From positions 1-64,000 of the forward strand of contig NZ_JGVW01000080.1 in the NCBI RefSeq assembly GCF_000687455.2: a stretch of DNA of 64,000 nt, given 5' to 3'. The position numbers and the translations under genes were made by a program. The notes under the pieces were generated by a model, which saw only the letters and a list, made by a program, of their open reading frames with translations, was not told the DNA's origin and made no database searches. Within the stretch, counting starts at the first letter, position 1. Each line of letters opens with the position of its first letter. This stretch comes from Burkholderia sp. lig30 (GTDB lineage: Bacteria; Pseudomonadota; Gammaproteobacteria; Burkholderiales; Burkholderiaceae). Positions 38,591 through 47,575 of the stretch are shown one piece after another.

Positions 38591-39352
38591 ATGGAGTCTC
38601 GTGTGTCTTCAAGACGCCTCATCCGTCCGCTCCTCGCCCTTCTGTTGATCGGCGGAGCGGGTCTTACGAGCGCTGCCCAAGCGCAGACCAAGCCCTCGGA
38701 GCAAGCCCACGCACAGGCGCCGCTCAAGGCACCCGATACCATGGCCGAGCGCGTGCGCGGCTGTACGGCCTGTCATGGCACGCAAGGCCAGGGCACCGAC
38801 AACGATTACTTCCCGCGTCTGGCCGGCAAGCCGGCCGAGTACTTGTACAACCAGCTCGTCAACTTCCGTGACGGCCGCCGCAAGTACCCGCCGATGAACT
38901 ATCTGCTGACGTACCTGAACGACGACTACCTGCACGCGATCGCCGAGCACTTCTCGGCACAGCGTCCGCCGTACCCGGCGCCGACGAAGCCGGCAATGCC
39001 GGCCGCGACGCTCGCACGCGGCAAGCAACTCGTCACGCAAGGCGACGCATCGCGCAAGCTGCCCGCCTGCGTGGCCTGCCACGGCGCGACGCTGACCGGC
39101 ATGGAGCCGGCCATCCCGGGTCTCGTGGGCCTGCACAGCGACTACCTGAGCGCGCAGCTCGGCGCATGGCGCTCCGGCAACCGCCACGCAAAGGCGCCGG
39201 ATTGCATGCATGACATCGCCGCAAAGCTCTCCGACGAAGACGTGACCGCCGTGACGGCATGGCTCGCCGCCCAACCGGCGCCCGCCAACCCCGTGCCGGC
39301 TCCGGCCCGTTCGATGAAGACTCCGCTCGCCTGCGGCAGCGAACCGCAATAA
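38591..39352 (+). CDS. Diheme c4-type cytochrome c
   Basis: 253 aa periplasmic electron carrier. Seen: a signal peptide (about residues 10-31, ending AAQA), heme site 1 CTACH at 58-62 followed by GTQGQG, heme site 2 CVACH near residue 158, and methionines in each half (PPMNY; the MHD region) as likely axial ligands. Repeated half structure as in cytochrome c4. It is 19 bases upstream of a triheme cytochrome, forming a two-gene operon closed by a strong terminator. No dehydrogenase or oxidase gene is adjacent. Confidence 0.9.
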   Translation: MESRVSSRRLIRPLLALLLIGGAGLTSAAQAQTKPSEQAHAQAPLKAPDTMAERVRGCTACHGTQGQGTDNDYFPRLAGKPAEYLYNQLVNFRDGRRKYPPMNYLLTYLNDDYLHAIAEHFSAQRPPYPAPTKPAMPAATLARGKQLVTQGDASRKLPACVACHGATLTGMEPAIPGLVGLHSDYLSAQLGAWRSGNRHAKAPDCMHDIAAKLSDEDVTAVTAWLAAQPAPANPVPAPARSMKTPLACGSEPQ

Positions 39353-39371
39353 GGCAAGGGAGACAGACTAA

Positions 39372-40670
39372 ATGAAACGCAAGTCCCTGTTTGCACTCTC
39401 GGCTGTCGCGATCGTCGCGGCAGCGGCTCTCGTACCCGTCCTGTGGCCGGGCAACGACACGCTGCACGGCAATGCCGTCGCGGCCACGACGCCGTCCGAC
39501 CAGGCAGCGCTGATCAAGAAGGGCGAGTACCTCGCACGCGTCGGCGACTGTATCGCATGCCACACCGTGCGCGGCGGCAAGCCGTTCGCGGGCGGCCTGC
39601 CGATGGCGACGCCGTTCGGCACGATGTACACGCCGAACATCACGCCGGACGATCAGGCCGGCATCGGCAAGTGGACGTCGGACGACTTCTACCGCGCGAT
39701 GCACACGGGCCGCTCGAAGGACGGCAGCCTGCTGTACCCGGGTTTCCCGTTCGCGAGCTACACGAAGGTCACGCGCACGGATTCGGACGCGATCTACGCG
39801 TACCTGCGCTCGGTCGCGCCGGTGTCGGTGCCGAGCCGTCCGCACGAGCTCAAGTTCCCGTTCAACAACCGTAACCTGCTGATCGGCTGGCGCACGCTGT
39901 TCTTCAAGGAAGGCGAATACAAGCCGGATCCGACCAAGTCGGTCGAATGGAACCGCGGCGCGTATCTCGTCGAAGGCCTCGGCCACTGCAGCATGTGCCA
40001 CACGTCGATCAACATGATGGGCGGCCCGGTGAACTCGGCAGCCTTCGCGGGCGGCCTGATCCCGCTGCAGAACTGGTATGCGCCGTCGCTGACGAACGAC
40101 AAGGAACTCGGCCTTGGCGACTGGCACGTCCAGGAGCTGTCCGACCTGCTGCAGGCCGGCGTGTCGAACAAGGGCGCAGTGTTCGGCCCGATGGCGGACG
40201 TGGTCCACAACAGTCTGCAGTACATGACCGACGAGGACACCCGCGCGATGTCGACTTACCTGAAGTCGATCCCGCAGAAGGCTGAAGCGCCGAAGAACAT
40301 GCAGTACGAGCCGACGAAGCAGTTCGGCAACACGCTGTTCGACCAGGGCAAGAAGATCTATGCAGACAACTGCGCGACCTGCCACGCCGCCAACGGCGAA
40401 GGCAAGGCACCGGCCTACCCGCCGCTCGCGCAGAACCGCTCGATCATGATGGAATCGGCCGTGAACCCGATCCGCATGGTGCTCAACGGCGGCTATCCGC
40501 CGAGCACCTTCAAGAACCCGCGTCCGCATGGCATGCCGCCGTTCGCGCAGTCGCTGTCGAACCAGGAAGTCGCGGCTGTCGTCACGTATATCCGCATGTC
40601 GTGGGGCAACAACGGTTCGCCGGTGTCGCCGCAGCAAGTGAGCGACCTGCGCTCCGCACCGCTCGACTAA
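39372..40670 (+). CDS. Triheme cytochrome c (alcohol/gluconate dehydrogenase subunit type)
   Basis: 432 aa with an N-terminal membrane/signal segment. Three heme sites: CIACH (60-64), CSMCH (206-210), CATCH (334-338), in the spacing of AdhB and gluconate 2-dehydrogenase cytochrome subunits; segments such as FAGGLPMATPFGTMYTPNIT and SDDFYRAMHTG are hallmarks of this family. Usually such a subunit passes electrons from a membrane flavo- or quinoprotein to ubiquinone or an oxidase. Here the catalytic subunit is missing and the partner is a c4 cytochrome. Ribosome binding site AGGGAGAC. Confidence 0.9.
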   Translation: MKRKSLFALSAVAIVAAAALVPVLWPGNDTLHGNAVAATTPSDQAALIKKGEYLARVGDCIACHTVRGGKPFAGGLPMATPFGTMYTPNITPDDQAGIGKWTSDDFYRAMHTGRSKDGSLLYPGFPFASYTKVTRTDSDAIYAYLRSVAPVSVPSRPHELKFPFNNRNLLIGWRTLFFKEGEYKPDPTKSVEWNRGAYLVEGLGHCSMCHTSINMMGGPVNSAAFAGGLIPLQNWYAPSLTNDKELGLGDWHVQELSDLLQAGVSNKGAVFGPMADVVHNSLQYMTDEDTRAMSTYLKSIPQKAEAPKNMQYEPTKQFGNTLFDQGKKIYADNCATCHAANGEGKAPAYPPLAQNRSIMMESAVNPIRMVLNGGYPPSTFKNPRPHGMPPFAQSLSNQEVAAVVTYIRMSWGNNGSPVSPQQVSDLRSAPLD

Positions 40671-40688
40671 GCATCGGGTGACGCTGAC

Positions 40689-40735
40689 GGGGCGCGGCTG
40701 CGGGAAACCGCAGCCGCGCCCCTTTGTCTTTTTTT
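40689..40735 (+). terminator. Strong Rho-independent terminator of the cytochrome operon
   Basis: Perfect 15-base stem (40689-40703 with 40708-40722), GAAA loop, followed by TTTGTCTTTTTTT. The strongest terminator in the window. Confidence 0.93.
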
Positions 40736-40796
40736 GCGGCGCTTTCACCGCGCGGGCCGCGCGACGCATCGCCGACCACAATATTCAAGAGTGTCT

Positions 40797-42287
40797 ATGT
40801 CCTTCGCATCCCTCGGCCTGGCCGAACCGCTCGTCAAGGCGGTCAACGAGCTGGGCTACACGTCGCCCACGCCGATCCAGTCGCAAGCGATCCCCGCCGT
40901 GCTCGGCGGCGGCGACCTGCTCGCCGGCGCGCAGACCGGCACCGGCAAGACCGCCGGCTTCACGTTGCCGATCCTGCAACGCCTCAACACGTTCTACGCG
41001 GAACACCAGAACGCGAAGCGCGCGGTACGCGCGCTGATCCTCACGCCGACGCGCGAACTCGCCGCCCAGGTCGAGGAAAGCGTGCGCGCGTACAGCAAGT
41101 ACCTGAAGCTGCGCTCGACCGTGATGTTCGGCGGCGTCAGCATCAATCCGCAGATCGACGCGCTCAAGCGCGGCGTCGACATCGTCGTCGCCACGCCGGG
41201 CCGCCTGCTCGATCACATGCAGCAGAAGACGATCGACGTGTCGCAGCTCGACATCCTCGTGCTCGACGAAGCCGACCGCATGCTCGACATGGGTTTCATC
41301 CACGACATCAAGCGCGTGCTCGCGAAGCTGCCGGCCGACCGTCAGAACCTGCTGTTCTCGGCGACCTTCTCCGACGAGATCAAGGCGCTCGCCGACAGCC
41401 TGCTCGACTCGCCCGCGCTGATCGAGGTCGCACGCCGCAACACGACTGCGGAAAGCGTCGCGCAGAAGATCCACCCGGTCGATCGCGACCGCAAGCGCGA
41501 GATGCTCACGCACCTGATCCGCGAGCACAACTGGTTCCAGGTGCTCGTCTTCACCCGCACCAAGCACGGCGCGAACCGGCTCGCCGAGCAGCTGACGAAG
41601 GACGGCATCAGCGCGATGGCGATCCACGGCAACAAGAGCCAGTCGGCACGCACGCGCGCGCTCGCTGAGTTCAAGAACAACACGCTGCAGGTGCTGGTCG
41701 CGACGGACATCGCCGCGCGCGGCATCGACATCGACCAGTTGCCGCACGTCGTCAACTTCGACCTGCCGAACGTGCCGGAAGACTATGTCCACCGTATCGG
41801 CCGCACCGGCCGCGCGGGCGCGACGGGCGAGGCGGTGTCGCTCGTGTGCGTCGACGAGAAGCAGCTGCTGCGCGACATCGAGCGGCTCATCAAGCGCGAG
41901 ATTCCGCAGGAAGTGATTGCCGGTTTCGAGCCCGATCCGAACGCAAAGCCGGAGCCGATCCAGCGGCGCGGCCAACGTGGCGGCGGCAACGGCGGCGGTG
42001 GTGGCGGTGGCAATGGCGGCGGCGGCAACCGCGCGCCGCGCGCCGGCGCGTCAGGCCAGCCGGCCGCGAAGCGCGAAGGCGCCGCGCAGCCGAAGGCCGC
42101 GAAACCGGCGAAGCCGCGCAATCCGGCCGCAGGCGGCAATGGCGGCAATGGCGGCAATGGCGGCAATGGCGGCAATGGCGGCAATGGCGGCCGCCCGGCG
42201 AGCGGCAACGGTGCACGTCCGGCCGGCGGCAACGCCGCGCACGCGAACCGCAATCGTTCGTCGCGCAACGGCCAGCGCGGTCACTGA
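40797..42287 (+). CDS. rhlE: DEAD-box RNA helicase RhlE
   Basis: 496 aa. Seen: Q motif ([20 protein letters not shown]), motif I AQTGTGKT, Ia [14 protein letters not shown] ([13 protein letters not shown]), III SAT (FSATFS), IV-VI including [13 protein letters not shown] and [10 protein letters not shown]. After residue ~380 comes a disordered Gly/Asn/Arg-rich tail with a perfect GGN repeat, as in RhlE-type helicases. Role: RNA remodelling in ribosome maturation or decay. The ATG at 40797 is chosen; a GTG two codons upstream is the alternative. Confidence 0.93.
   Translation: MSFASLGLAEPLVKAVNELGYTSPTPIQSQAIPAVLGGGDLLAGAQTGTGKTAGFTLPILQRLNTFYAEHQNAKRAVRALILTPTRELAAQVEESVRAYSKYLKLRSTVMFGGVSINPQIDALKRGVDIVVATPGRLLDHMQQKTIDVSQLDILVLDEADRMLDMGFIHDIKRVLAKLPADRQNLLFSATFSDEIKALADSLLDSPALIEVARRNTTAESVAQKIHPVDRDRKREMLTHLIREHNWFQVLVFTRTKHGANRLAEQLTKDGISAMAIHGNKSQSARTRALAEFKNNTLQVLVATDIAARGIDIDQLPHVVNFDLPNVPEDYVHRIGRTGRAGATGEAVSLVCVDEKQLLRDIERLIKREIPQEVIAGFEPDPNAKPEPIQRRGQRGGGNGGGGGGGNGGGGNRAPRAGASGQPAAKREGAAQPKAAKPAKPRNPAAGGNGGNGGNGGNGGNGGNGGRPASGNGARPAGGNAAHANRNRSSRNGQRGH
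42132..42185 (+). repeat. Six tandem copies of a 9-base unit in rhlE
   Basis: GGCGGCAAT repeated six times perfectly, encoding (GGN)6 in the disordered C-terminal tail. Likely to vary in copy number between strains. Confidence 0.9.
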
Positions 42288-42787
42288 AACCGCGCAGCGG
42301 CGTGCCGCAGGTGCTCGACCTGGCGTTGCCAGCGCGCGAGCACCGCGGCGCGTTCGTGCTGCAGCGCGAACGTCACCCCGGTCGCGAGGCGCGCATAGCC
42401 GACACGCTGCGCATCGCCATGCGCGATCGTCGCGGCAAACCCCGCGAGCCCGCCGAAATCGCCGTCGAGCGGCTCGACCCGCAGCTGCGCCTGATGGAAT
42501 GCGCCGTCTGCAACCAGCGTGAGCGCGGCCGCGCGCCCCTCGCGAAGCGCGCGCGCGGCGCGCGACTGCGGCCACAGCGCGAACAGCAGAAGATGCGCGT
42601 CGCGCGCATAGAGTTCGCCGACGCTCAGGAGCGTCGTGCGCAACTGCCCGTCGCCGCACTCGACGATCAGCGACACCGCGATGTCGGCCTTGGCCTCGAG
42701 CGCGGCGCCATCGAACAGCGAAACGACAGCCGGCGGCCACGCATCGAATGTCCATTGCTCGAGTGCGTTGCGATGTGAATCGGTCAC
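42281..42787 (-). CDS. Conserved protein of unknown function (possible split-barrel flavoprotein relative)
   Basis: 168 aa, soluble. The GTG at 42787 is chosen because GAGGA lies 7 bases before it; an earlier in-frame GTG lacks this. It overlaps the 3' end of rhlE by 7 bases, tail to tail. Blocks such as [37 protein letters not shown] (in two parts, ~residues 37-75) suggest the beta-barrel of pyridoxamine-phosphate-oxidase-like proteins, but no catalytic residue can be named. Function unknown. Confidence 0.65.
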   Translation of the reverse strand: MTDSHRNALEQWTFDAWPPAVVSLFDGAALEAKADIAVSLIVECGDGQLRTTLLSVGELYARDAHLLLFALWPQSRAARALREGRAAALTLVADGAFHQAQLRVEPLDGDFGGLAGFAATIAHGDAQRVGYARLATGVTFALQHERAAVLARWQRQVEHLRHAAARFQ

Positions 42788-42847
42788 GGTGCGTCCTCGA
42801 CAGTCGGCAAACACGACAGCGTACCAGCGATTCCTGATGCCCGGCGA

Positions 42848-43675
42848 TCAGCGGAAAAACACGTGCTGCGTAAGCTTCGCGAGCGGATAGTGAACGCCCG
42901 GCTGGATCTTCGCGGGCAGGTCGAGCGGCTTGAGCAGCATCTTCACGCACATGTCGGCGGACAGGTTGCGCCGCACCAGCGCATTGACGCGCGCGGCGCG
43001 CTCGCGGTTGTAGTCGCTGTCGCCGATGCGATCCGGATAGCGGATCGCGAACACATGGCGCAGCGCGATTTCCGAATCCTCGTTGCGGATTTCGAGCACG
43101 CGGCGCATCAGCGCGCCGAGCACCGCGAGCCGGCCGTTGCCCTCGAGCCGGTTGTATTTCTTGAAATACTTGAAGAAGTGCTTGTAGTGGCGCACTTCGT
43201 CGGTGCGAATGTTGTCGGTGATTTCCTTCAGCACCGGCTCGTCCGAGCATTCGTTGATCGCGCGGTAAAGCGTGGCCGTGCCGGTCTCGACGACGCAGCG
43301 CGCGACCATCTCCAGCGCGCGGGTTTTTTCGAAGGCGTCGACCGAGCAGGTCTTCGAATACTCGTCGAAGAAATTCGCGAACGCCGTATCCCAGTCGAAT
43401 TCCGGCCACACGTGCGCGATGTACGCCTTCAACGCGCGGCCATGCTGCAATTCTTCGTGCTCCCATGCATTGTTCAGCCATGCGGAGACTTCCGGGTCGT
43501 CGTTGAAGAACTCGCTCAGATTACTCGTGTAAAGATCCGAGCCGCTCTCGATGAACGACGCCGCGCACAGCAGCAACAACAGATCCTCGTTTGTCGCCGC
43601 GCGCCGGCGATCGATCCGCGTCAGGTCGATGTCCTCGATGCGCCACGGCATCACATGCGTCGTTTCAGTCTGCAT
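42848..43675 (-). CDS. Ferritin-like di-iron domain protein
   Basis: 275 aa, mostly helical. Seen: three Glu/His motifs typical of ferritin-like di-iron sites, EHEELQHG near residue 72, VVETGTATLYRA near 128 and RTDEVRHYKHF near 156, with E-x-x-H spacing in the first and third. Known: the superfamily includes ferritins, acyl-ACP desaturases and N-oxygenases. Inferred: an iron-dependent oxidase or desaturase-like enzyme of unknown substrate. No electron-transfer partner is adjacent. Monocistronic and divergent from glpR. Confidence 0.82.
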   Translation of the reverse strand: MQTETTHVMPWRIEDIDLTRIDRRRAATNEDLLLLLCAASFIESGSDLYTSNLSEFFNDDPEVSAWLNNAWEHEELQHGRALKAYIAHVWPEFDWDTAFANFFDEYSKTCSVDAFEKTRALEMVARCVVETGTATLYRAINECSDEPVLKEITDNIRTDEVRHYKHFFKYFKKYNRLEGNGRLAVLGALMRRVLEIRNEDSEIALRHVFAIRYPDRIGDSDYNRERAARVNALVRRNLSADMCVKMLLKPLDLPAKIQPGVHYPLAKLTQHVFFR

Positions 43676-44102
43676 GGTGTTGCGCTCCCGCGCGCCGCGC
43701 GCGCCGACGAGCCCCCCGCGCGCGGCGCGGGCGGCCGCCGCGTCGAATGCGGCGCATTGCCAACTGTTATTCGAGACCTACCGGCATCTTAGCCGGACTC
43801 CCATGATCCTGCTTCATAGCACTGACCATGCCAGACAAGCGCAGTTCCACTGCAATATGTCACGCATATTAGACGGGTCGTTCGAAAGGCGCGCGCGAGA
43901 AAAAAAACAGCGTGCCGCCCGCCCGGCACGGAACGCGGCAACGGCGCGCCGGAGGCGGGCGGCACGCCCGCTGCGGCAGCGGCCGCTCGCGGCTGCGTAG
44001 CCGCGCGCTCGGGACCGTCGCGAACCACCGGGACGCGCGCGGCGGTGCGCCGGCCGAACGCCCTTACAATACCCGCTCCGTCTTCACGCCTTCGCCGCCG
44101 AC
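43676..44102. other. Gene-free divergent region between the ferritin-like gene and glpR
   Basis: 427 bases; AT-rich around 43760-43900, then very GC-rich. It contains an orphan minus-strand terminator (next entry) and a candidate glpR -10 element TACAAT at 44065-44070. A 79-codon minus-strand frame at 43789-44028 lacks any protein features and runs through the terminator. Confidence 0.5.
43895..43967 (-). terminator. Orphan strong terminator; possible small RNA 3' end
   Basis: Minus strand: perfect 14-base arms (43954-43967 and 43910-43923) followed by eight T residues. No minus-strand gene ends upstream of it: the next DNA on that strand is antisense to glpR. It may close a short non-coding RNA starting near 44060, or stop antisense transcription from glpR. 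Confidence 0.6.
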
Positions 44103-44882
44103 ATGACCCGAGACCCTCGCCTCACCCTCAACGCGCGCCAGCAGGAACTGCTCGAATGGGTGCAGCGCGACGGCTTCGTGACCGTCGACGATCTCGCCGC
44201 GCATTTCGCGGTGACGCCACAGACGATCCGCCGCGACGTCAACTGGCTTGCCGACCTGAACCTGCTGCGCCGCTATCACGGCGGCGCGAGTCTGCCGACC
44301 AGCTCGGAAAACGTGTCGTACACCGCGCGCCAGCGCATGTTCCATGACGAGAAGCGGCGCATCGCCGCGCTCGCCGCGTCGCACATCCCCGATCAGGCGT
44401 CGCTGTTCATCAACCTCGGCACGACGACCGAGGAAGTCGCACGCGCGCTGAACCGCCACCGCGGCCTGCATGTGATCACCAACAACCTGAACGTCGCGTC
44501 GATGATGAGCGGCTATCCGGAATGCGAGGTGCTGATCACCGGCGGCATCGTGCGGCCCTGGGACAAGGGCATCGTCGGCGAGCTGGCGATCGACTTCATC
44601 CGCCAGTTCAAGGTCGACTACGCAATCATCGGCACGTCGGCCATCGAGACCGACGGCACGCTGCGCGATTTCGACACGCGCGAGGTGCGCGTCGCCGAGG
44701 CGATCATGCAGCACGCGCGCACCGTCTACCTCGTCGCCGATCATTCGAAGTTCGGCCGCCCGGCGCTGGTGCGCCAAGGGCATCTGAGCCAGGTGCACGC
44801 GCTGTTCACCGACAAGCCGCTGCCGCCCGAGATGGACGACACGATCGCCGCGGCCGGCACGCAGGTCCATATCGCCGAGTGA
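44103..44882 (+). CDS. glpR: Glycerol-3-phosphate regulon repressor (DeoR family)
   Basis: 259 aa. Seen: N-terminal DeoR helix-turn-helix (RQQELLEWVQRDGFVTVDDLAAHF, TPQTIRRDVNWL), then a sugar-phosphate isomerase-like effector domain with LFINLGTTTEEVA, VITNNLNVASMM, and DYAIIGTSAIE. Known: GlpR represses glp genes and is released by glycerol-3-phosphate. Context: glpD, glpK and glpF follow on the same strand, and a GlpR-like operator precedes glpD. No Shine-Dalgarno is evident before the ATG. Confidence 0.95.
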   Translation: MTRDPRLTLNARQQELLEWVQRDGFVTVDDLAAHFAVTPQTIRRDVNWLADLNLLRRYHGGASLPTSSENVSYTARQRMFHDEKRRIAALAASHIPDQASLFINLGTTTEEVARALNRHRGLHVITNNLNVASMMSGYPECEVLITGGIVRPWDKGIVGELAIDFIRQFKVDYAIIGTSAIETDGTLRDFDTREVRVAEAIMQHARTVYLVADHSKFGRPALVRQGHLSQVHALFTDKPLPPEMDDTIAAAGTQVHIAE

Positions 44883-45187
44883 CCCGCGCGATGCTGCGCC
44901 GCACCCGAGACTTCAAGTGAAATCAAGAAGTTGTCTGCAAACACGGACCGCTTCCTGCGCGCGCGGCTGTCAAACGGAAAATTAACGGGGCACGATTTGG
45001 CGTTGTCCGCCCGCTCGACTAGACTCCAGTTCCCCGTCCCGGTTACCCGCATCGCTCTCGCCACCGAAGCACGCGAACCGACCGGCAGACGGTAGCAGCT
45101 TTTCCCCCCACGCCATCCCTTGCTGGGTATCTCGCACCGGCCGATCAAGCCGGATGCGTGGGCAGTCCGGTTGTCATGGAGAGAACG
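44883..45187. other. Intergenic stretch after glpR
   Basis: 305 bases; besides the promoter candidate at 44997-45025 I see no gene or strong hairpin. Confidence 0.4.
44997..45025 (+). promoter_or_regulatory. Candidate sigma-70 promoter for the small gene at 45188
   Basis: TTGGCG (44997-45002), 17-base spacer, TAGACT (45020-45025). It would give a 5' leader of about 155 bases. Confidence 0.35.
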
Positions 45188-45385
45188 ATGCTGAGTCCGC
45201 ATGAATTAGCCACACTATTGCTCGTGAAGGACGCCCCCGATCAGGCCGAAATGGATCGGGACGAACTGGACGCACTGATGGAGCAGCAGCTGGTGCGCCT
45301 CGAAGCCCTCGGATCGGGGCGCAAATACTGTGTCACCGAAACGGGTGACGCGACGCTGCGATCCATCAAGTACCGCTACTCCTGA
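45188..45385 (+). CDS. Small conserved protein, winged-helix-like
   Basis: 65 aa: MLSPHELATLLLVKDAPDQ, then DELDALMEQQLVRLEALGSG and YCVTETGDATLRSI. The pattern of two helices followed by a beta-hairpin resembles the winged-helix half of MarR/ArsR-type proteins, but it lacks the rest. GGAGAG lies before the ATG. It is located between glpR and glpD, though no role in glycerol metabolism can be read from it. Confidence 0.7.
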   Translation: MLSPHELATLLLVKDAPDQAEMDRDELDALMEQQLVRLEALGSGRKYCVTETGDATLRSIKYRYS

Positions 45386-45442
45386 GCGCCACGGCCGCCC
45401 GACGGCCGTGCGCCCGTTTTCACCCGAGGCCGCCCGACGGCC

Positions 45443-45805
45443 TCAGCCTCCGCGCAGCGACGGATCGACCGCTGCGCGCCAGCTGATCGCCTTCGCGCGC
45501 GCGGCATTGAAATACGTCACCCAGTCGGCGCGGTGCGCCGAATCCGGCCCCGCATAGCGCGCGGAAAGTTCGTTTGCGAACGCGCAGTAGTTCGCTTCCG
45601 ACACGCCGCGATGCCGTTTCGCGACGTACGCGTCGTACAGCGCGGAATACACCGGCTGCGCGTCCGCGCCCCAGTCGCGCGCCGCCCCGCCGCACGCCGC
45701 CTGCAATTCGACGAACGACGGTGCCCGCCAGCCGCCGCCAAGCTGCGGCGTGCCGACACATCCCGCCAGCACGACGAGCGCGCCGGCCATCCCCCAGATC
45801 CGCAT
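45443..45805 (-). CDS. Predicted small lipoprotein
   Basis: 120 aa. Seen: signal peptide MRIWGMAGALVVLAGC with lipobox LAGC (Cys16). The mature part has three further cysteines and a YxxLYDAYVAKRHRGVSEANYCAFANEL-like helical segment in the middle; no family recognised with confidence. Antisense to the flow of the glp genes and convergent with the small gene at 45188. Confidence 0.78.
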   Translation of the reverse strand: MRIWGMAGALVVLAGCVGTPQLGGGWRAPSFVELQAACGGAARDWGADAQPVYSALYDAYVAKRHRGVSEANYCAFANELSARYAGPDSAHRADWVTYFNAARAKAISWRAAVDPSLRGG

Positions 45806-45908
45806 GATTCACCCCACCATCCACTCGATTCGACAAGTATCGTCCGGGATCGCGTCGCGCGCCACCCGCCCCTCTTTTTCGAACTTTACTTTTTCGATTT
45901 CGTTCGTT

Positions 45909-45928
45909 AAATTTCGAATTCGAACATT
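45909..45928. promoter_or_regulatory. GlpR-like operator upstream of glpD
   Basis: The minus-strand reading AATGTTCGAATTCGAAATTT matches 17 of 20 positions of the E. coli GlpR consensus (WATGTTCGWWAWCGAACATW, from memory). It lies 38 bases before the glpD start. Further TTCG/CGAA half-sites occur at 45875-45908, which could bind a second dimer. Confidence 0.6.
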
Positions 45929-45966
45929 TTCCGTTCGCACATTCAATCAGACGATAAGGACAGCAG

Positions 45967-47490
45967 GTGACTCAACCGAATCGCTACGACTTGCTCGTCG
46001 TCGGCGGCGGCATCAATGGCGCGGGCATCGCGCGCGATGCGGCCGGCCGCGGCCTGTCGGTCGTCCTGTGCGAGCAGGACGATCTCGCGTCGCACACGTC
46101 GTCGGCCAGCACGAAACTGATTCACGGCGGCCTGCGCTATCTCGAATACAAGGAGTTCGGGCTGGTTCGCAAGGCACTGCAGGAACGCGAAACGCTGCTG
46201 CGCGCGGCGCCACACATCATGTGGCCGCTGCGCTTCGTGATGCCGCACATGCCGAACCTGCGCCCGGCGTGGCTGATCCGTATCGGCCTGTTCCTCTACG
46301 ACCACCTCGCGAAACGCGAGCTGCTGCCCGGCTCGCGCGGCATCGACATGCGTCGCCATCCGGCCGGCACGCCGCTCGTCGATTCGATCAGGCGCGGCTT
46401 CGTCTACTCGGACGGCTGGGTCGACGACGCGCGCCTCGTCGTGCTGAACGCGCTCGACGCGAAGGAGCGCGGCGCCGAGATCCTGACGCGCACGAAGCTC
46501 GTGTCCGCCGAGCGGACGAACGGCGAATGGGAAGCGAGGCTCCGGCACGCGGACGGTTCGATCCGCGTCGTGCGCGCACGCGCGGTCGCGAACGCGGCCG
46601 GCCCGTGGGTCGGGGAGGTGCTGCACGGCGCGCTCGGCCGCGGCGCACAGCACAGCGTGCGGCTCGTGAAGGGCAGCCACATCGTCACGGCGCGGCTGTT
46701 CGATCACGATCACGCGTACATCTTCCAGAACCCGGACAAGCGGATCATCTTCGCGATTCCGTACGAGCGCGATTTCACGCTGATCGGCACGACCGACGTC
46801 GAATACACGAGCGATCCGGCGAAGGCCGCGATCGACCGCGACGAGACGCAATACCTGTGCGAGTCGATCAATCGCTACTTCAAGCGCAAGATCTCGCCGG
46901 CCGACGTCCGCTGGACGTATTCGGGCGTGCGTCCGCTGCTCGAAGACGCGGACGCGGCCAACGCATCCGCAGTCACGCGCGACTACCGCCTCGAGATGGA
47001 CGACGGCGCAGGCGCGCCGCTCCTGTCGGTGTTCGGCGGCAAGATCACGACCTTCCGCAAGCTCGCGGAAGAAGCGGGCGACCTGCTCTGCCGCGCGCTC
47101 GGCAGCGCCGCGCCTGCATGGACGGCCGGCGCGGCGCTGCCGGGCGGCGACATCGCCGGCGCGAAGTTCGACGCGTTCGCCGCTGCGTTCGCGCAGCGCC
47201 ATCCGTGGCTGCCCGACGACCTCGCCCGCCGCTACGCGCGCGCGTACGGCACGCGCGCTGCGCAGCTGGTCGGCGACGCGACATCGCTCGCGGGTCTCGG
47301 CGCGGCGATCGCGCCCGGCATCTACGACGCCGAGCTGCGCTACCTGCGCGACGTCGAATGGGCGACCTGCGCGCAGGACGTGCTGTGGCGCCGCTCGAAG
47401 CTCGGGCTGCACGTCGAGCCGGGCACGCTCGACGACGTGACGGCCGCGCTCGACGCGTGGTTCGCCGCCGCACACGCGCATCACGATTGA
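45967..47490 (+). CDS. glpD: Aerobic glycerol-3-phosphate dehydrogenase
   Basis: FAD enzyme on the inner membrane oxidising glycerol-3-phosphate to DHAP, reducing quinone. Seen: 507 aa; FAD-binding [36 protein letters not shown], the [12 protein letters not shown] block and the C-terminal domain. It starts at GTG (45967) with AGGA six bases upstream; there is no nearby ATG. First structural gene of glpD-glpK-glpF. Confidence 0.96.
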   Translation: MTQPNRYDLLVVGGGINGAGIARDAAGRGLSVVLCEQDDLASHTSSASTKLIHGGLRYLEYKEFGLVRKALQERETLLRAAPHIMWPLRFVMPHMPNLRPAWLIRIGLFLYDHLAKRELLPGSRGIDMRRHPAGTPLVDSIRRGFVYSDGWVDDARLVVLNALDAKERGAEILTRTKLVSAERTNGEWEARLRHADGSIRVVRARAVANAAGPWVGEVLHGALGRGAQHSVRLVKGSHIVTARLFDHDHAYIFQNPDKRIIFAIPYERDFTLIGTTDVEYTSDPAKAAIDRDETQYLCESINRYFKRKISPADVRWTYSGVRPLLEDADAANASAVTRDYRLEMDDGAGAPLLSVFGGKITTFRKLAEEAGDLLCRALGSAAPAWTAGAALPGGDIAGAKFDAFAAAFAQRHPWLPDDLARRYARAYGTRAAQLVGDATSLAGLGAAIAPGIYDAELRYLRDVEWATCAQDVLWRRSKLGLHVEPGTLDDVTAALDAWFAAAHAHHD

Positions 47491-47575
47491 CCCGCTTTCC
47501 GGGCCCGCCCGAACGCGCCGCCTCGTGGGGCGCGAACCACAACTAAACCAAGCCACACGGATGGAGATGAGAGAC

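Noticed and set aside
42132-42185. Short tandem repeats considered as a CRISPR array
   Set aside because: Units are 9 bases without spacers and encode protein; no cas genes are present.
43789-44028. 79-codon minus-strand frame upstream of the ferritin-like gene
   Set aside because: It runs through a strong terminator, has no ribosome binding site and looks like random GC-rich sequence.
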